64,000 nucleotides of DNA. It comes from Balamuthia mandrillaris. Taxonomy: Eukaryota; Discosea; Longamoebia; Balamuthiidae. This document shows positions 32,856 to 44,315 of this stretch, in pieces. Below the pieces are notes generated by a model, which searched no databases, was not told where the DNA came from, and was given only the letters and a program-made list of their open reading frames with translations. The stretch lies in the NCBI GenBank assembly GCA_031835245.1, contig JAVKOQ010000135.1, positions 62,001 through 126,000 on the forward strand, written 5' to 3'. A program made the translations under genes and the position numbers. The number at the start of each line of letters is the position of its first letter. Position 1 is the stretch's first letter.

Positions 32856-34823
32856 TCAGAAGATGGAAGGTGGCCCGGCTGTTGTTACGCCCTCGCCCTC
32901 GCCTTCCATCATTAGGACGGAATGAAGGTGAGCGTGAGCTGCATGGTGACACAGGTTAGCGTCCCCCTCCTCCACCATGCCCATGGCATCGCCGTCCACA
33001 ATGGCGGAGGCACAAGAAGAAAGCCAAGGGTGCCGCTTGATCTCCCGGAGGGAGTAGCGCAGCTCCATCGGCTGGAGAATCCCAGAGATGAGGTCCTTGA
33101 CCTCGTAGCTGAGGGAGGGGTTGGAGGGGAAGTAGAACTCGCAGCGGGCGATGGCGTGGCAGAGCCGACGCGGGTTCTCGTCCTCCCATCCGTCGAACGG
33201 AAGGAAGCCGTACAGCATCTCGAATACTGTGTGTGCGTGCGTGGGTCAGAATGGCGTGGAAGAAGAGAACGAAAGGAGAAACGAGGATAGAGGCAAGAAG
33301 AAAGAAGAGAGGAAGAACGTACAGATGACACCCATGGCCCAAATGTCAACCTCGGGACCTAGGTAATACCTGTTGGTGACGACCTCCGGGGCGGCATACA
33401 GCAGCGTGCCGATGGCCTGCCTCACCGGCCTTCTCCGGTCGAACGGCAGGCACAACCCAAAGTCTATCAGCTTGAGGTTGAGCCGCTCATCCAGGATGAG
33501 GTTCTCCGGCTTGAGGTCCCGGTGGGCGATGCCGTTGTTGTGGCAGCACTGAACGGCGCTGAGGAGCTGACGAAAGACGGTTTTGGCCTCCTCCTCCGAG
33601 AAGGTGCGGATGTAGTCGTTGTCGCTGATGTGCTCGGGAGTGGGGGAGGGACTGTGGTACATCAGTTGGAAGAGGTCGCGTCCCTCCACAAACTCCAGCA
33701 CGAGCTCCTCTGGCCCTCGTTCCTCTGGCTGCCTCATCTTCTTCTCCTTCTTTGTCTTCTTCTTTGTCTTTTTCTTTTTGTTCGATGCTCCATTCTTTAC
33801 ATCATCTTCTTCTGCATCTTCCCTCTCATCTGTCTTCCTCTCTTTCTTCTTCTCTTTCCGCTCTTTCTTCTCGTTCTTCTCTCGCAGAGTAAAACTGAGC
33901 AAACGAATGATGTTGGGATGGCTCAACTTGCTCAGCCCTTTGGCCTCCACCAAGAGGGCGTTCCGCGCGTTCTTGTCGTCCGGTTTGAGCAGCGTCTTGA
34001 TGGCCACGTGCTTGCCTGTCCGATGGTCCACCGCCTTGTGCACGACGGCAAAGGCTCCTTTGCCGATCTCCTCCTGCACGCTGTAGCGTCTCCTCCGCTC
34101 GGCCTTGGAGGTGGCCACCGTTATCGCCGGCGAGGAGGCGCATCGCCTGCGCTGCTCCGCTGCCATCCACAGCATTTGATCTCTCATCTCGTTATAGCGT
34201 TCTTTCAACCATTTGGTCTCGGGCACAGCTTCTTGTTGGTGTTGTTGTTGTGCAGAGGACGAAGAAGAAGAGGAAGACTTGGAGAAGAGGGAAAAGGCTC
34301 GCGGGAGAAAACCGCCAACAGTGGAGCAAGGTAACGTTGCGGACTTGCTGTTCTTTCCGTCCAGGGCGGTCGCTTTGGGGCGTTCAAAGGCAGCAAAGGA
34401 GGCAGGAGACTGGCGTAATGGCGGGACGATGAGGTGATGATGTTTGGCAGCTCCCTTTTTGTCCTCTGAGGAAGCAGGCGGGTCGCACAAGGACTTGGTC
34501 CTGGTGAGACGCTCCGGGGAAGCGGAGAAGAGAAGAGAGAAGAGACGGGCGTCCTCAGGGTCCAGGGCGTTGGCTTCATTCTCCTGCTGCATCGTCTGTT
34601 CCTCTCCAAAGGAGGGAGAAGAGAGCAGGCTCCGTTTGAGAAGGTCTTGCACAAAGGAGGCAACGTTGGGCAGGGTTCGTCGTCTCTTGTGAGGCTTTCT
34701 CCTTCTGTTTGTGCTGCCGTTTCGGCCAGGAGAAGAGGAAGAGGGAGAAGGAGGAAGCTTATTCAGGAAGGCGGTTTCTTCTTCCCTCTGTTGTTGTGGC
34801 AGTAATAGTTGAACGGAGGCCAT
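32856..34823 (-). CDS. Serine/threonine protein kinase, CAMK-like, with long N-terminus
   Basis: Exons: 34823-33323 and 33226-32856 (623 aa). The kinase domain runs from about residue 245 to 590: YSVQEEIGKGAFAVVHKAV (Gly loop), KHVAIKTLL (catalytic Lys), HRDLKPENLILDERL (catalytic loop), LIDFGLCLP (DFG), GTLLYAAPEVVTNRYY (activation segment and APE), VDIWAMGVILFEMLYGFLPF and HPWLSS. A ~60-residue Lys/Glu-rich insert lies between strands 4 and 5. HRDLKPEN and the GVILFEMLYG pattern fit CAMK/SNF1-type kinases; the specific subfamily is not determined. The 240-residue N-terminus is Ser/Arg-rich and likely disordered. The C-terminal tail is short and contains a His-rich piece. A G-quadruplex motif lies about 180 bp upstream of the ATG. 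Confidence 0.92.
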
Positions 34824-35004
34824 TTTTTTTTAAAGTTTTGCGTTTGTGGTCGGCTGTTTATGTGTGTGCGTGTGGTGGAAGGTTTAGGATAATCGAGAAC
34901 TGAACTGTGGAACGGGCAGAATATGTTCGAAGGACCTGTCGATGAAGTTCCTTTGGTTATGCCACCAAACAAAAAAATGAAGTAACAAAAGTGGGATGAT
35001 AGTC

Positions 35005-35028
35005 GGGGTGGGGTGGGGTGGGGTGGGG
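35005..35028 (+). promoter_or_regulatory. G-quadruplex motif (GGGGT)4GGGG
   Basis: Five G4 runs separated by single T, a geometry that strongly favours a parallel quadruplex. It lies on the template side of the kinase promoter, about 180 bp before its ATG. Confidence 0.55.
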
Positions 35029-35772
35029 AAGCTCTTTTTATATCTGAAGGGGGTGGTTGAAACGGTGGAGGAAGTGGTAAGGCACGTGAAAAGGGGAAGG
35101 TTGATAGTAGTTGTAAAGTTTGTGTACAACCTATACAATAGGCAAAAGACTTTTCTTCTGCTTCTTTCTTTCGGTGGGGGTTGTAGTCGTCCTAAGTGAC
35201 GGGTTGGGTTGTTCCTCTCTCCTCTGCGCTTTGCTTGCTTTAAAGAGAGAGAGAAAGGAAGCACAGCGGAGAAACAGAGGGAAAGAAGAGTGGAGGACCG
35301 ACGAAACAAATAGGATGAATGGAGCAGGATGAACGAGAAGGAAACAGAGAAAAAAAGGAGTTGTCCTCCTTGCGGTCAGAGAGCTTGTTTTTATGTTGTA
35401 GGGGATGCACTGCAGCAGTGAAGTTCGTTGATTTGCGTGTTGTTCACGACCGCACAGCACAGAGAACAAGCCAATCGTTGAGGAGAGGCTGGAAGGCGTG
35501 CTTCTGATATGGTCATTCTCTTTCTTCCTATGCTCGTCCACCTTCTTCTTTCCATTGGTCAACAGTTGACGCGTTGTCCTGTCGCTAGGTAACGATCATC
35601 CCTCCATTGACCATTTAAGGTGCGAATTGCCATGTCCCGAAAAATAAATGGAAATGTCACGGAAAGTTGTCGATCCGTTTAGTCCCTTGACGATCTTGAC
35701 GTTGTCATGGTGATTTCATTGGTGGTTTTATCGGAACGGACCCGACGGGATAGTTGCGTCAATCCGTTTTTT

Positions 35773-35925
35773 GTCGACAACACCGGCTCTTTGTTCAAAG
35801 AAATTGAAATTTGGTCGACGTAGATTGTCGGCAGGAAAAATTTGCGTCGACGGATGGCCATTCTATTAGCTTCAATTTGTAGGCATATTGTTGTACTAGT
35901 AGGGTGTCAACAGCAGTATGTCGAC
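35773..35925. promoter_or_regulatory. Cluster of four GTCGAC palindromes
   Basis: Copies at 35773-35778 (TTGTCGACAA), 35814-35819, 35846-35851 and 35920-35925 within 153 bp, about 250-400 bp upstream of the CH-RhoGEF start. This density is the highest in the window. Confidence 0.4.
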
Positions 35926-36175
35926 AGAAAACAATATAGGAACAGAAAAAAACAGAGAAACAGTTTGTTTTGCGGTGTGTCGATCTTTGTTGTTGCCCAA
36001 CCGACTAGTCCAAAATAAAAAAATAAATAAAAGGTACATGTCGTTCAGTTGCGTTGGTGATTTGTTATTTTTTTCAACTGATCTGCCATTTTTGTTTTTT
36101 GTCTTCGACGTATTGAATGTTAAAAGATCAACAACGCGAATCCTGCTCGTCTAAGAAGAAAAACCCAAATCCCGA

Positions 36176-37205
36176 ATGAAACTACAAAAGAGGCGGATGG
36201 CTCCTTTGGGAGCTGCCCATTCTACCCATGAAAAATGGGTCTTGGTCCAAAAGAAGGTTTTTTTTTGTCTCTTTTCTCTCTCTCTTTGTCAAATCTTTCA
36301 CCATATTTTTGTTATGTATAATTTTTATTCATTTTTGCAACAAAAAAGACCTTTACAGCATGGGTCAACTGGGTCCTCAGCAAGCGCAACCTGTCCATAG
36401 AGGACCTCTCCACGGACCTCTCCGACGGCGTCATTCTCATCAACCTCCTCGAGCTGCTCTCCGGGCAGGTGCTCGGCAAGTATCGAGAGAACCCCACCAG
36501 CCGAGTGCTCAAGATCGAGAATGTAGGCCTGGCTTTGACCTTCCTGCTCAACACCCTCAACATAAAGCTCTACGGCATTAGCGCGGAAGGTTGCCTTGCC
36601 TTTCTTCTCTTCTTCTTGTTCTTGTTCTTCTTCTTGTTCTTCGTTCGTCGTTCTTCTTTCCTCTTTCTTCTCTTTTCTTTATTCGTGTTCTCTTGTTCTC
36701 TTGTTCTTCTTCGTCTTCGTCCTCTTTGTTCTTTCTTACTCAAAGCATCGTAACACAGACATTGTGGATGGTAATACCAAGATCATTCTGGGCATGATAT
36801 GGAGATTGATCCAAACGTTTCGATTGACCGAGGACTCTCCCACATCAGATCCTCTCGATAGCTCTTCTGCTTCTTCCTCCTCCTCAAGTCAGTCAACAAT
36901 CAACGCTTCCGGATCCTTGTCATCGTCTTCTTCCTCCTCCTCCTTTGAGCTCAACAACCAAAACAGAGGTCCCAGTTTACACAGCCGGTTCAAAGGGAGG
37001 TTGTTGGCATGGTGTCAGGAGTGTGTGCAGGGCCACGACGTTTCGGTGGATAACTTTGACACGAGTTGGACGTCGGGAGTGGCCTTTTGTGCCATTATTC
37101 ATAAGCACCATCCCGAACTCATAGACTTTGCATCGGTCAAAACGGTATGTCTCTCTCATCATTTTTATCCATCTCGTTTTATATCTCGGTTCTTTCTGAC
37201 TTGCT

Positions 37206-37236
<31 letters not shown>

Positions 37237-37605
37237 CTTTGGAACGTCAGATGGACGCCTTTGATACCCTTTCGCTCGCTTTCGAGTTGGCAGAAAAGCA
37301 TTTCGACGTTCCAAAGCTGCTTGACCCTGAAGATATGTTGGAGGGCAAACCTGAGGAGCTCAGCATTATAACATATGTTTCCGAATACTATCGCTACTTT
37401 CGACATGTCCCAAAGGTAAGTAGTAAAAAAAAAACAAACAAGTACACTCTCATTGTTAACATTGCTTCTTCTTGTTCTTCTTTTTTTTTATTCCAAATAG
37501 ACAACGGAAGTAAAACAACAGACAGAAGCACTATCAACACAAAGCGAACAACCAGAGCAAACCGCTCAGAAATCTCTAAAAGTACAAGCTCTCTGCTCTC
37601 TCTCT

Positions 37606-37647
<42 letters not shown>

Positions 37648-40240
37648 TCATCCGTTGCAAATAGCAGGAGTAGAAATAGTATCACATGAAACTCTTGTTG
37701 AAACGTAGATAGTGAAGTTAACTCCTCAAATGAGGGCACTATGACTCATTTGCTCATTACTAGTTTTTACACGTTTTATTTACCTGTCTCTCTCCTTGAC
37801 AAGAGCTAACTCTGTTCTTATTCTTCCTCCTCTTCTTTTTCTGCTCTGCTCCTCTCTCTCTCTCTCTCATGCAGACCGACCACAAAGAAGATTTATCGTT
37901 TGACCAGGCTCGAAAAGAACTGGACCAAAAACTGAAACGGCTTCAAAAGGACAGACAAAACAGCCAACAAACCCTTCAAAAACAGAACAGAGAGCTCAAA
38001 AACAAGATTCAACGACAACGCTTGAAGATAACTCACATGCAAAAGGAGATCGATGAGCTCAAGCAACGTGAATCTGGGTTGCTCAAAGAGAACTCGCAGT
38101 TGAAACTAAAGCTAAAGAACGCATTACCGCTCTCGCAGAGCAACACCGCTGAAGTAAGCAGTTCCAACCATCCTCATCATTCTAAGACGAAAGAAGAGAG
38201 CTTAGCCTCCAACGAAGGAAGAAGGAGAAGCACGACTCGAACGAGAGGACATAGTCGTGCAGCTTCTACTTCTGAGCAACCATCTGGATCAGGAGGAGGA
38301 CGGAGAAGAGGAGAGAGCAGCAGCGGCAGCAGAAAAAGTCAGAAGGACGAAGAAAGTCGAGGGAGTAGTGGTGAAGAGAAACGAAAGACTCCAAGACTAT
38401 CGCTCTTATCGCCGAATTCATCCTCGGAGAAGCTTGACGTACATGCAGAACGAGAACCTGTCACAGATTCTCTTACCGTATCCGATCCAGGTGCTTCTTC
38501 ATCTTCTGCCCCCTCTCCTTCTTCTCCTTCTTCATCCGGTTCTGCAGCAGCTCCAACGGGAGACAAAGCAGATCGAAACAGCAATAACACCAAACAGATG
38601 ACAAAACAAACGATACCAGCCATCAATATCAACAGCAGCAATAGTTCTGATTCTCTTCTTTCTTCTTCCTCCTCAAAACATCACGGCACGAGCAAACAGA
38701 GCAGCAGCAGCAATATTAGCCCACGTAGAAGAACACCTCATACCTCTAGGGAGCGTTCTACTTCCCGAGATACAGAGATGCTGAAGAAGGACGACGCGAC
38801 AGACGGCAATAGCAGCACCAAAAGCTTGCCTTCGCCACTCTCGGCGTCTGCTCTAACAACAAAGCAAGAACTAAAGTCTCCTTCATCCTCATCGCCATCA
38901 TCCTCCTCGACAGCTTCCTCATCACCACCACCAACTCAGCAAAGAGTGGAAGTTGCAAAGAGACCTTTGGAGATGTTTGAGTTTTTGAAAGAGAGAATAC
39001 TCGCTGCTCAAATTGTACGTTGTTTTGCCTTGTTCTCTGTTTCTCTGCTTCTCGACTTCTCTCATCTCTTCTCGCCCGCTCTCATTCTCCTTTCTCTCTC
39101 GTTCAAAACAAAACTTACTAAACTTACAACGAATGTAGGTATTAGACCAATTGGAAATGGCTGATGACTGTGTGATATGGGACCATGAATCAGACAACCA
39201 GTGGAGAGAGGATGATAGCCGACCCACCAGCACCCATTACTTGGAGGATGATGAAAACTACTTGACCAGAGTATGCACACCTTTTTGTTATTCTTGTTGG
39301 GTTTTTGTGATTATTTGAGTGTATGTGCACTAATGAGGTTCATTTTTAAAACAACAAAGAAACTTTGGGACGTGCAAGCGATTGTTTTAGTACAAGCACA
39401 AGTACGAATGTGGTTAGCCAAACGTCATCGAGAAAAACTTGGTTTGTTTCTCTCTCTGCTCTTTTCCTTCTCTTTCGTTGTGTCTCTTTCTCGTTTCTCG
39501 TTTCTCGTTTCTCGTTTCTCGTTTCTCGTTTCTCGTTTCTCGTTTCTCGTTTCTCGTTTCTCGTTTCTCTTTCTCTTTCTCGTTTCTCTTTCTCTTTCTC
39601 TTTCTCTTCCTCTTCCTCTTCCTCTTCCTCTTTCTCTTTCTCTTCCTCTTTCTCTTTCTCTTTCTCTTCCTCTTTCTCTTTCTCTAATCATCCACCAATG
39701 AACAGAGGTACTTCGGCGGCATGAAGGTAAGCACGAGCAACAAATTATTACCATACAGGCGGCACTTCGTCGGTGGCAAACCTACAAGCGGTATCAATCA
39801 CAAAGTAAATACAGTTTTCTTCATCCTTCTGCCTTCTTTCTTCCTTACTTTGTACTTCTTTCCTTCTCTTTCTCTCCACTCCACAGAATACATGCATGGC
39901 AACAGAACGCGCATCGTGAAAGAGCTGCTAAGCTCAGAGCGTTATTACGTGGAGGCATTACGCAAGTGCGTCGAAGTGTACCTCAATCCTCTGCGCAAAG
40001 CCTCCACCATCATCTCGCCGGCTCACCTGAAGACAGTGTTCTCTGAGCTGGAAGTTATTCTTAACTACAACGCCTTACTTCTCACCCAGCTCGAGAAGAA
40101 AGTGGAGAGTTGGAACCATGAGCAATGCATCGGAGACACGTTCTTGCAGATGGTACCTTTCGATTATGTCACGGTGTTTTGGCCTTCTCCCCCACTCATT
40201 CTTGTTCTTTTTGTGCTCTTTGTGCCTTGTGTACTGTAAT

Positions 40241-40274
<34 letters not shown>

Positions 40275-41219
40275 TGGTTTTCTTTGCTTCATACCAGACG
40301 GACTTTTTGAAGGTGTACACGCAGTACGTCAACAACTTTCCCAAAGCGTTGACCACGCTCAACGCATGCAAACAGAAGAACAATCTTAAAGCCTTTTTAT
40401 TGGTAAATATGTTTGGTACCTTTGTTTGTTGGCATCCATTATTTGCTTACTCTTCCCGTTTGTCCTTCAAAAGGAGGCTCAAAAGAGCAGCAGTGAATCT
40501 GAGGGACAAGACCTTGGCTCTTTGCTCAACTATCCTGTGCAACGCATTCCCAAATACGTGGAGTTGATCACTGTACATTCTCCTACTTTCTCTCATTCTT
40601 CTTGTTCTTGTTCTTGTTCTTCTTCTTCTTCTTCTTCTTCTTCTTCTTCTTGCTCTTTTGCACTCTTTGTTTACCTTCTTGTTGCTGACGTTGATGGCAA
40701 ACAGGAACTGTTGACGTACACATCGGAGGATCATCCGGATCACACCCATTTGAAAAAGGCGGTCACAAAGGTGCAAGGCGTGGCCGAGTACGTCGAGGAA
40801 AAGCGGAAGGTGGCAGAGAACATTCAATCCGTCTTGAGGATTGGAGATATGATTACAGGCAAAAGTCCTGAAATCAAGGTTCGTTTCTTCTTTCCTCTCT
40901 CTCTTTCTCTCTCTCTCTCCTTCCTCTCTCTCCACTCTCTCTCTCTCTCTCTCGTTCTCGCTCTCATTGAAACAACAAAAAAAAGGTGTTAGCACAACCA
41001 AGTCGCAGATATCTGCGGGAAGGCCCCCTGCTGACTATCAAAGGAGGCAAAGAGAAACACTACTATTACTTTTTGTTCAACGACATGCTGATCGCTACCA
41101 AGAAGAACAAAAGCTCCAAAAAGGCCGACAAGTCCTTGTACAAGTTTGTGAACCTCATTCATCTGTCTGAAGAGACTGTCGTCAAGATTTGTCCCGACAC
41201 TCTCTACTCTGGTCTCTCT

Positions 41220-41253
<34 letters not shown>

Positions 41254-41533
41254 GTTTCTGTTTTGTTACCTCTTTTCTTTACTCTTACTTTCTTTATCTT
41301 CATATACAGTGCCAAACAGCTTTCAGGTGATAGCGCCAGGCAAACACTTTGTGCTGGCGTGTGAGGCCGCAGAAGAGCGGCGAGTGTGGGTGGAGGACAT
41401 CAACAACGCCATCAACGTTTTGGTCATGCATCAACGAACCATCTACGAGAAGCTCATCAGCGAGACGCCTCGCAGTGGTGGCATCAGCATGACGTTGAGT
41501 GGTAGCAGCATTCCTACCACCAACTTCAAGTGA
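36176..41533 (+). CDS. Tandem-CH actin-binding RhoGEF with coiled coil, IQ motifs and DH-PH
   Basis: Exons: 36176-36256, 36349-36589, 36759-37144, 37251-37415, 37501-37581, 37875-39014, 39139-39270, 39360-39441, 39706-39804, 39887-40152, 40298-40402, 40474-40572, 40705-40878, 40986-41211, 41310-41533 (1,166 aa). Two calponin-homology domains of alpha-actinin type (~15-150 and ~185-290): KTFTAWVNWVLSKRNLSIED, DIVDGNTKIILGMIWRLIQ, FKGRLLAWCQECV, LDPEDMLEG. A coiled coil follows (~320-410), then a 300-residue Ser-rich linker. IQ-like helices are IVLVQAQVRMWLAKRHREK and TIQAALRRWQTYKR. The DH domain (~810-1010) has IVKELLSSERYYVEAL and LLNYPVQRIPKYVELI. The PH domain (~1018-1150) has HYYYFLFNDMLIATKK. 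It probably couples F-actin and calmodulin-type binding to Rac/Rho activation. Dictyostelium has CH-domain GEFs such as Trix, but with a different CH count. Confidence 0.9.
39485..39690. repeat. (TTTCTCG)n heptamer and (CTTTCT/CTTCCT)n repeat
   Basis: About ten 7-bp units, then ~130 bp of 6-bp pyrimidine units, in intron 8 of the CH-RhoGEF gene, between the two IQ-like exons. Purely pyrimidine-rich in sense. Confidence 0.9.
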
Positions 41534-41619
41534 GAGAGCTCACTTGTTTGTTATTTTGTTTTTGTTTCTTCCATTACATTATTATTATTTTTGTTTTGTT
41601 GTTTGAAAGGCACGCCTTC

Positions 41620-41657
<38 letters not shown>

Positions 41658-41867
41658 CTTAAAGAGAGATACTAAAAGAAAACTCTTTATTTGTTTTTAT
41701 ACAGTTTAGCAAAAGAAAGAGAAGGCGTTTTTGGCCAGTAACTATATCAACATAAAAGGCTTTCCTTCTCTCATTTATTTTTCGTTTCTCATTCTCCATT
41801 CCTCTGTCGTCTTTCTTCCTTCTGTCCTCTCTCTGTTGTCTTCTTTCTTCCTGCTTCTCTCTCTTTC

Positions 41868-42717
41868 TTAATAATAGGTTCGAGTTCTGTTATGATTCTT
41901 AGAGAGAATCTCTTTGATCTGCAGCAAGGCATCCTGCGTGATCCTATTCTCCTCCAATTGCAACTCCACCAAGGTGCTGTTCTTCTGCAACTTCTTCACT
42001 ATGGCCAGCGACACGTCCTTGCCGTCGATCCTGTTGTTCTTCAAGTCCAAGGACTTGAGCGACTTGTTCTCCTTCAACGCCTTCAACAAGAGCAGGCATC
42101 CCTCGTTGCCCAACAAGTTGTTGGCCAGACGAAGGCTGTGAAGGCGGGTGTTGTGGCGAATGAGCTCCGCCAGGTGAACGGCCCCTTCGGCGGTGATCAT
42201 GTTGAACTCGAGGTGCAGCTCCTCCACGCAGGTGTTGCGCAGGAGGGAGTGGCAGATGAGCTCCACTTTGTGGTCGCGCAGGGCGGAGGCCTCCACGACG
42301 GCGGCCTTCCAAAAGTCGTCAGGACGGACTTGAACCACGCTCACTCCTTCTGCATAGTCATCATTGAGGTAACCTTTTTTTTGTTTAAAATTTGTTAATT
42401 TTTTGTATTTTTGATTTAAAATTTTTAAATATTTTTTTTCAGTTTGTAGAAAGCGAAAAAAATGAAAGAAGAAAAAAATGTTTACCAAAGAGTTCGGTGA
42501 CTTCATCATCTTCGAGAGCAACGTCCAGCAGCAAGTTCATGCTCTCGGCCTGGGAGCGCGGCGGGGGAGGAGGCTCCACCTCCGTGCCGTCCTTCTTGGT
42601 CTTCTTCTTGGGCGGGGGGCGAGGGGGAGGCGGGCGCAGGTTCCTGCGCGCGATGGCCACGGCCCGCGCCGTCTTGGTCATGGGTCCCGCTTTCCGTTTG
42701 GAGCAACAGCACCCCAT
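41868..42717 (-). CDS. Leucine-rich-repeat protein (RNH1/NLR type) with N-terminal acylation motif
   Basis: Exons: 42717-42486 and 42373-41868 (245 aa). The start MGCCCSKRKAG is a classic dual-lipidation site: N-myristoylation at Gly2 with palmitoylatable Cys3-5. A Pro/Lys-rich linker and an acidic stretch (LEDDEVTELFG) follow. From ~105 onward there are LRRs of the ribonuclease-inhibitor type: CVEELHLEFNMITAEGAVHL, RLHSLRLANNLLGNEGCLLL, SLKSLDLKNNRIDGKDVSLA and TLVELQLEENRITQDALLQI. This is a membrane-tethered protein-interaction module with no catalytic domain. Such short lipidated LRR proteins can act as small-GTPase regulators or scaffolds (inference). Its 3' end is about 335 bp from the convergent CH-RhoGEF stop. 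Confidence 0.85.
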
Positions 42718-43240
42718 CCTTCTTCTTTCTTCCTCTCTTTTCTTTGTTTATTTATTTTTTAACGGGGCCTCTCATGATTTGGGTTTAATCATTTATATTA
42801 TAATAACATATATTATTAGCGTCACATCATTATATATTAATTAATAGAAAAGAGAAGAAGAAACAAAAACATCCCTTCTCTCTTGCGTCCTGCGTTGTTT
42901 ATTTTATTTATAAAACTTATGCTTTAATTCTTCTTTTTTATTTTTTGTTCATAAAAAACAAAAAACAAAAAAACAAAAAAAAGAAAAAACAAAAAAACAA
43001 AAAAAAAAGAAAAAAAAACAAAAAAACAAAAAAAAGAAAAAAAACAAAAAAACAAAAAAACAAAAAAAACAAAAAAAAGAAAAAAAACAAAAAAACAAAA
43101 AAACAAAAAAAACAAAAAAAACAAAAAAAACAAAAAAACAAAAAAAAAGAAAAAAGAAAAAAAGAAAAAACTGAAAAACTGAAAAAAAAAAGAAAACAGA
43201 AAAAACAGAAAAAAGAAAAACAGAAAAAGAAGAGAAATAA
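42718..43240. other. AT-rich divergent region with long A-rich tract
   Basis: Begins with very AT-rich sequence (42760-42940), then an almost pure A/C tract. No exon is supported; long frames here are low-complexity Lys/Asn or Phe runs. Confidence 0.6.
42951..43228. repeat. (A6-8 C)n / (A5-8 G) imperfect tract
   Basis: About 280 bp of A5-A9 runs separated by single C or G, reaching almost to the AIRIM-like start codon at 43241. If transcribed it would form an adenine-rich 5' leader. Confidence 0.9.
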
Positions 43241-44315
43241 ATGGAAGGGGAGCTGCACAGAAAGTATCAGGCCCTCTTCGCGCGGGTGGAGGCCCAAACG
43301 GAGCTCTGGAACCAGGCCGCGCTCTACTCGGGGGCCCTGCTCTCCTCCCTCTCCACCAACGCGGAGGCGCTGCAGCTGCTGGCCGCAAGCGCCGCCGAGC
43401 AGCCCCTTGGGGTGCTCGAGCTGTTTTGTTCGGTGGGGGCGGAGGGCGACGACGCGGAGGGGCAGAGGGAGGCACGCGATGTGGACCCGAGAACCCGCCT
43501 GCAAGCCCGTTTGGTGGAACAGATGGAAGACAGCATGAAAGGTTTACTTTCTTCTTTGTATGTCCCTTTTTTTTTTGATTCTTGTGTTTGAGTGTGATTC
43601 GATTTTTTTAAATCTCGCTCACTACTTTTTTTCATTCGATTTTGTGATTTGTGATTTGTTTTGTTGTTGTTGTGGATGGAATACAAGAAAAACATTTCAA
43701 AGCGTGACCCAAAGGATGGACCAACTGCTGCACGAAGCGTGGCAACTGCTACCGTCCCTCTCCGCAGGGAAGGACAGCAGCACCCCACAGGAGGAAGCGG
43801 AACGGTACTTCCGCTTGGTTCACGACCGCTCCTCCGCGAGAGAGGGCGAGTCGCTCATTTTCTTGGCGCCTTCCCCGTCGGAATACGTGGAGCAGGTCGA
43901 AAGCATTGCGAGCATGTACGAGAGGGAGTATTGGCACAAACAACGCCTTTTGGAGGGGATCAGCTACCACCATCCCAACAAAACAGAAGAGAAGGACGAG
44001 CAACAAGAAGAAGAGCGTGAGAGGATGACGCTGCAGAACATACATGCTCTTTGGCTCAGCGAACCTCACATACGGCATAGCCTTGGTTCGTTCTTGCTTT
44101 TCCTTTTGGTTGAATGTCACCTATTATTCTCTCTCATCGCTTCTTGTTCTCCCTTATCGCTTCTCTCTGTGCAAGAAGCATGTCGGCTCTTTTGCTCTAT
44201 TCTCTTGCTCTCTCGTATCTCTCTGCTAATCTCTCTTTTGCAACAAACCAAAGTGAACAAGTGGATTGGAGCAATTCGAGCGAGCAGAACTATCAGCGAC
44301 AGTTTGCGCCACTGA
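43241..44315 (+). CDS. AIRIM/C1orf109-like ribosome maturation factor
   Basis: Exons: 43241-43557, 43688-44085, 44254-44315 (258 aa). The opening QTELWNQAALYSGALLSSLS aligns in pattern with the QxxLWxxALxxxxPLLSSLS segment of human C1orf109/AIRIM. The later EYVEQVESIASMYEREYWHK then RLLEGI matches its D-I-E-x-x-Y-x-K-x-Y...L-L-x-x-I helix. The human protein is part of the 55LCC complex with AFG2 ATPases and acts in late 60S maturation and replisome turnover. No catalytic motif is present; the protein is helical, with a Glu-rich linker. The phase-2 donor GTATGT at 43558 was chosen because it gives LLSSLKTFQSVTQRMDQLL. The assignment is from pattern memory, hence moderate. Confidence 0.65.

Larger units (their letters stand above)
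34824..36175. other. 1.35-kb gene-free divergent region rich in GTCGAC
   Basis: The longest stretch without a supportable gene, between the kinase (-) and the CH-RhoGEF (+). It holds a (GGGGT)n G-run at 35005-35028 and four GTCGAC palindromes at 35773, 35814, 35846 and 35920, with several related TTGTCGGC/GTCGAT words between them. Short ORFs on both strands show no motif. Confidence 0.6.
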
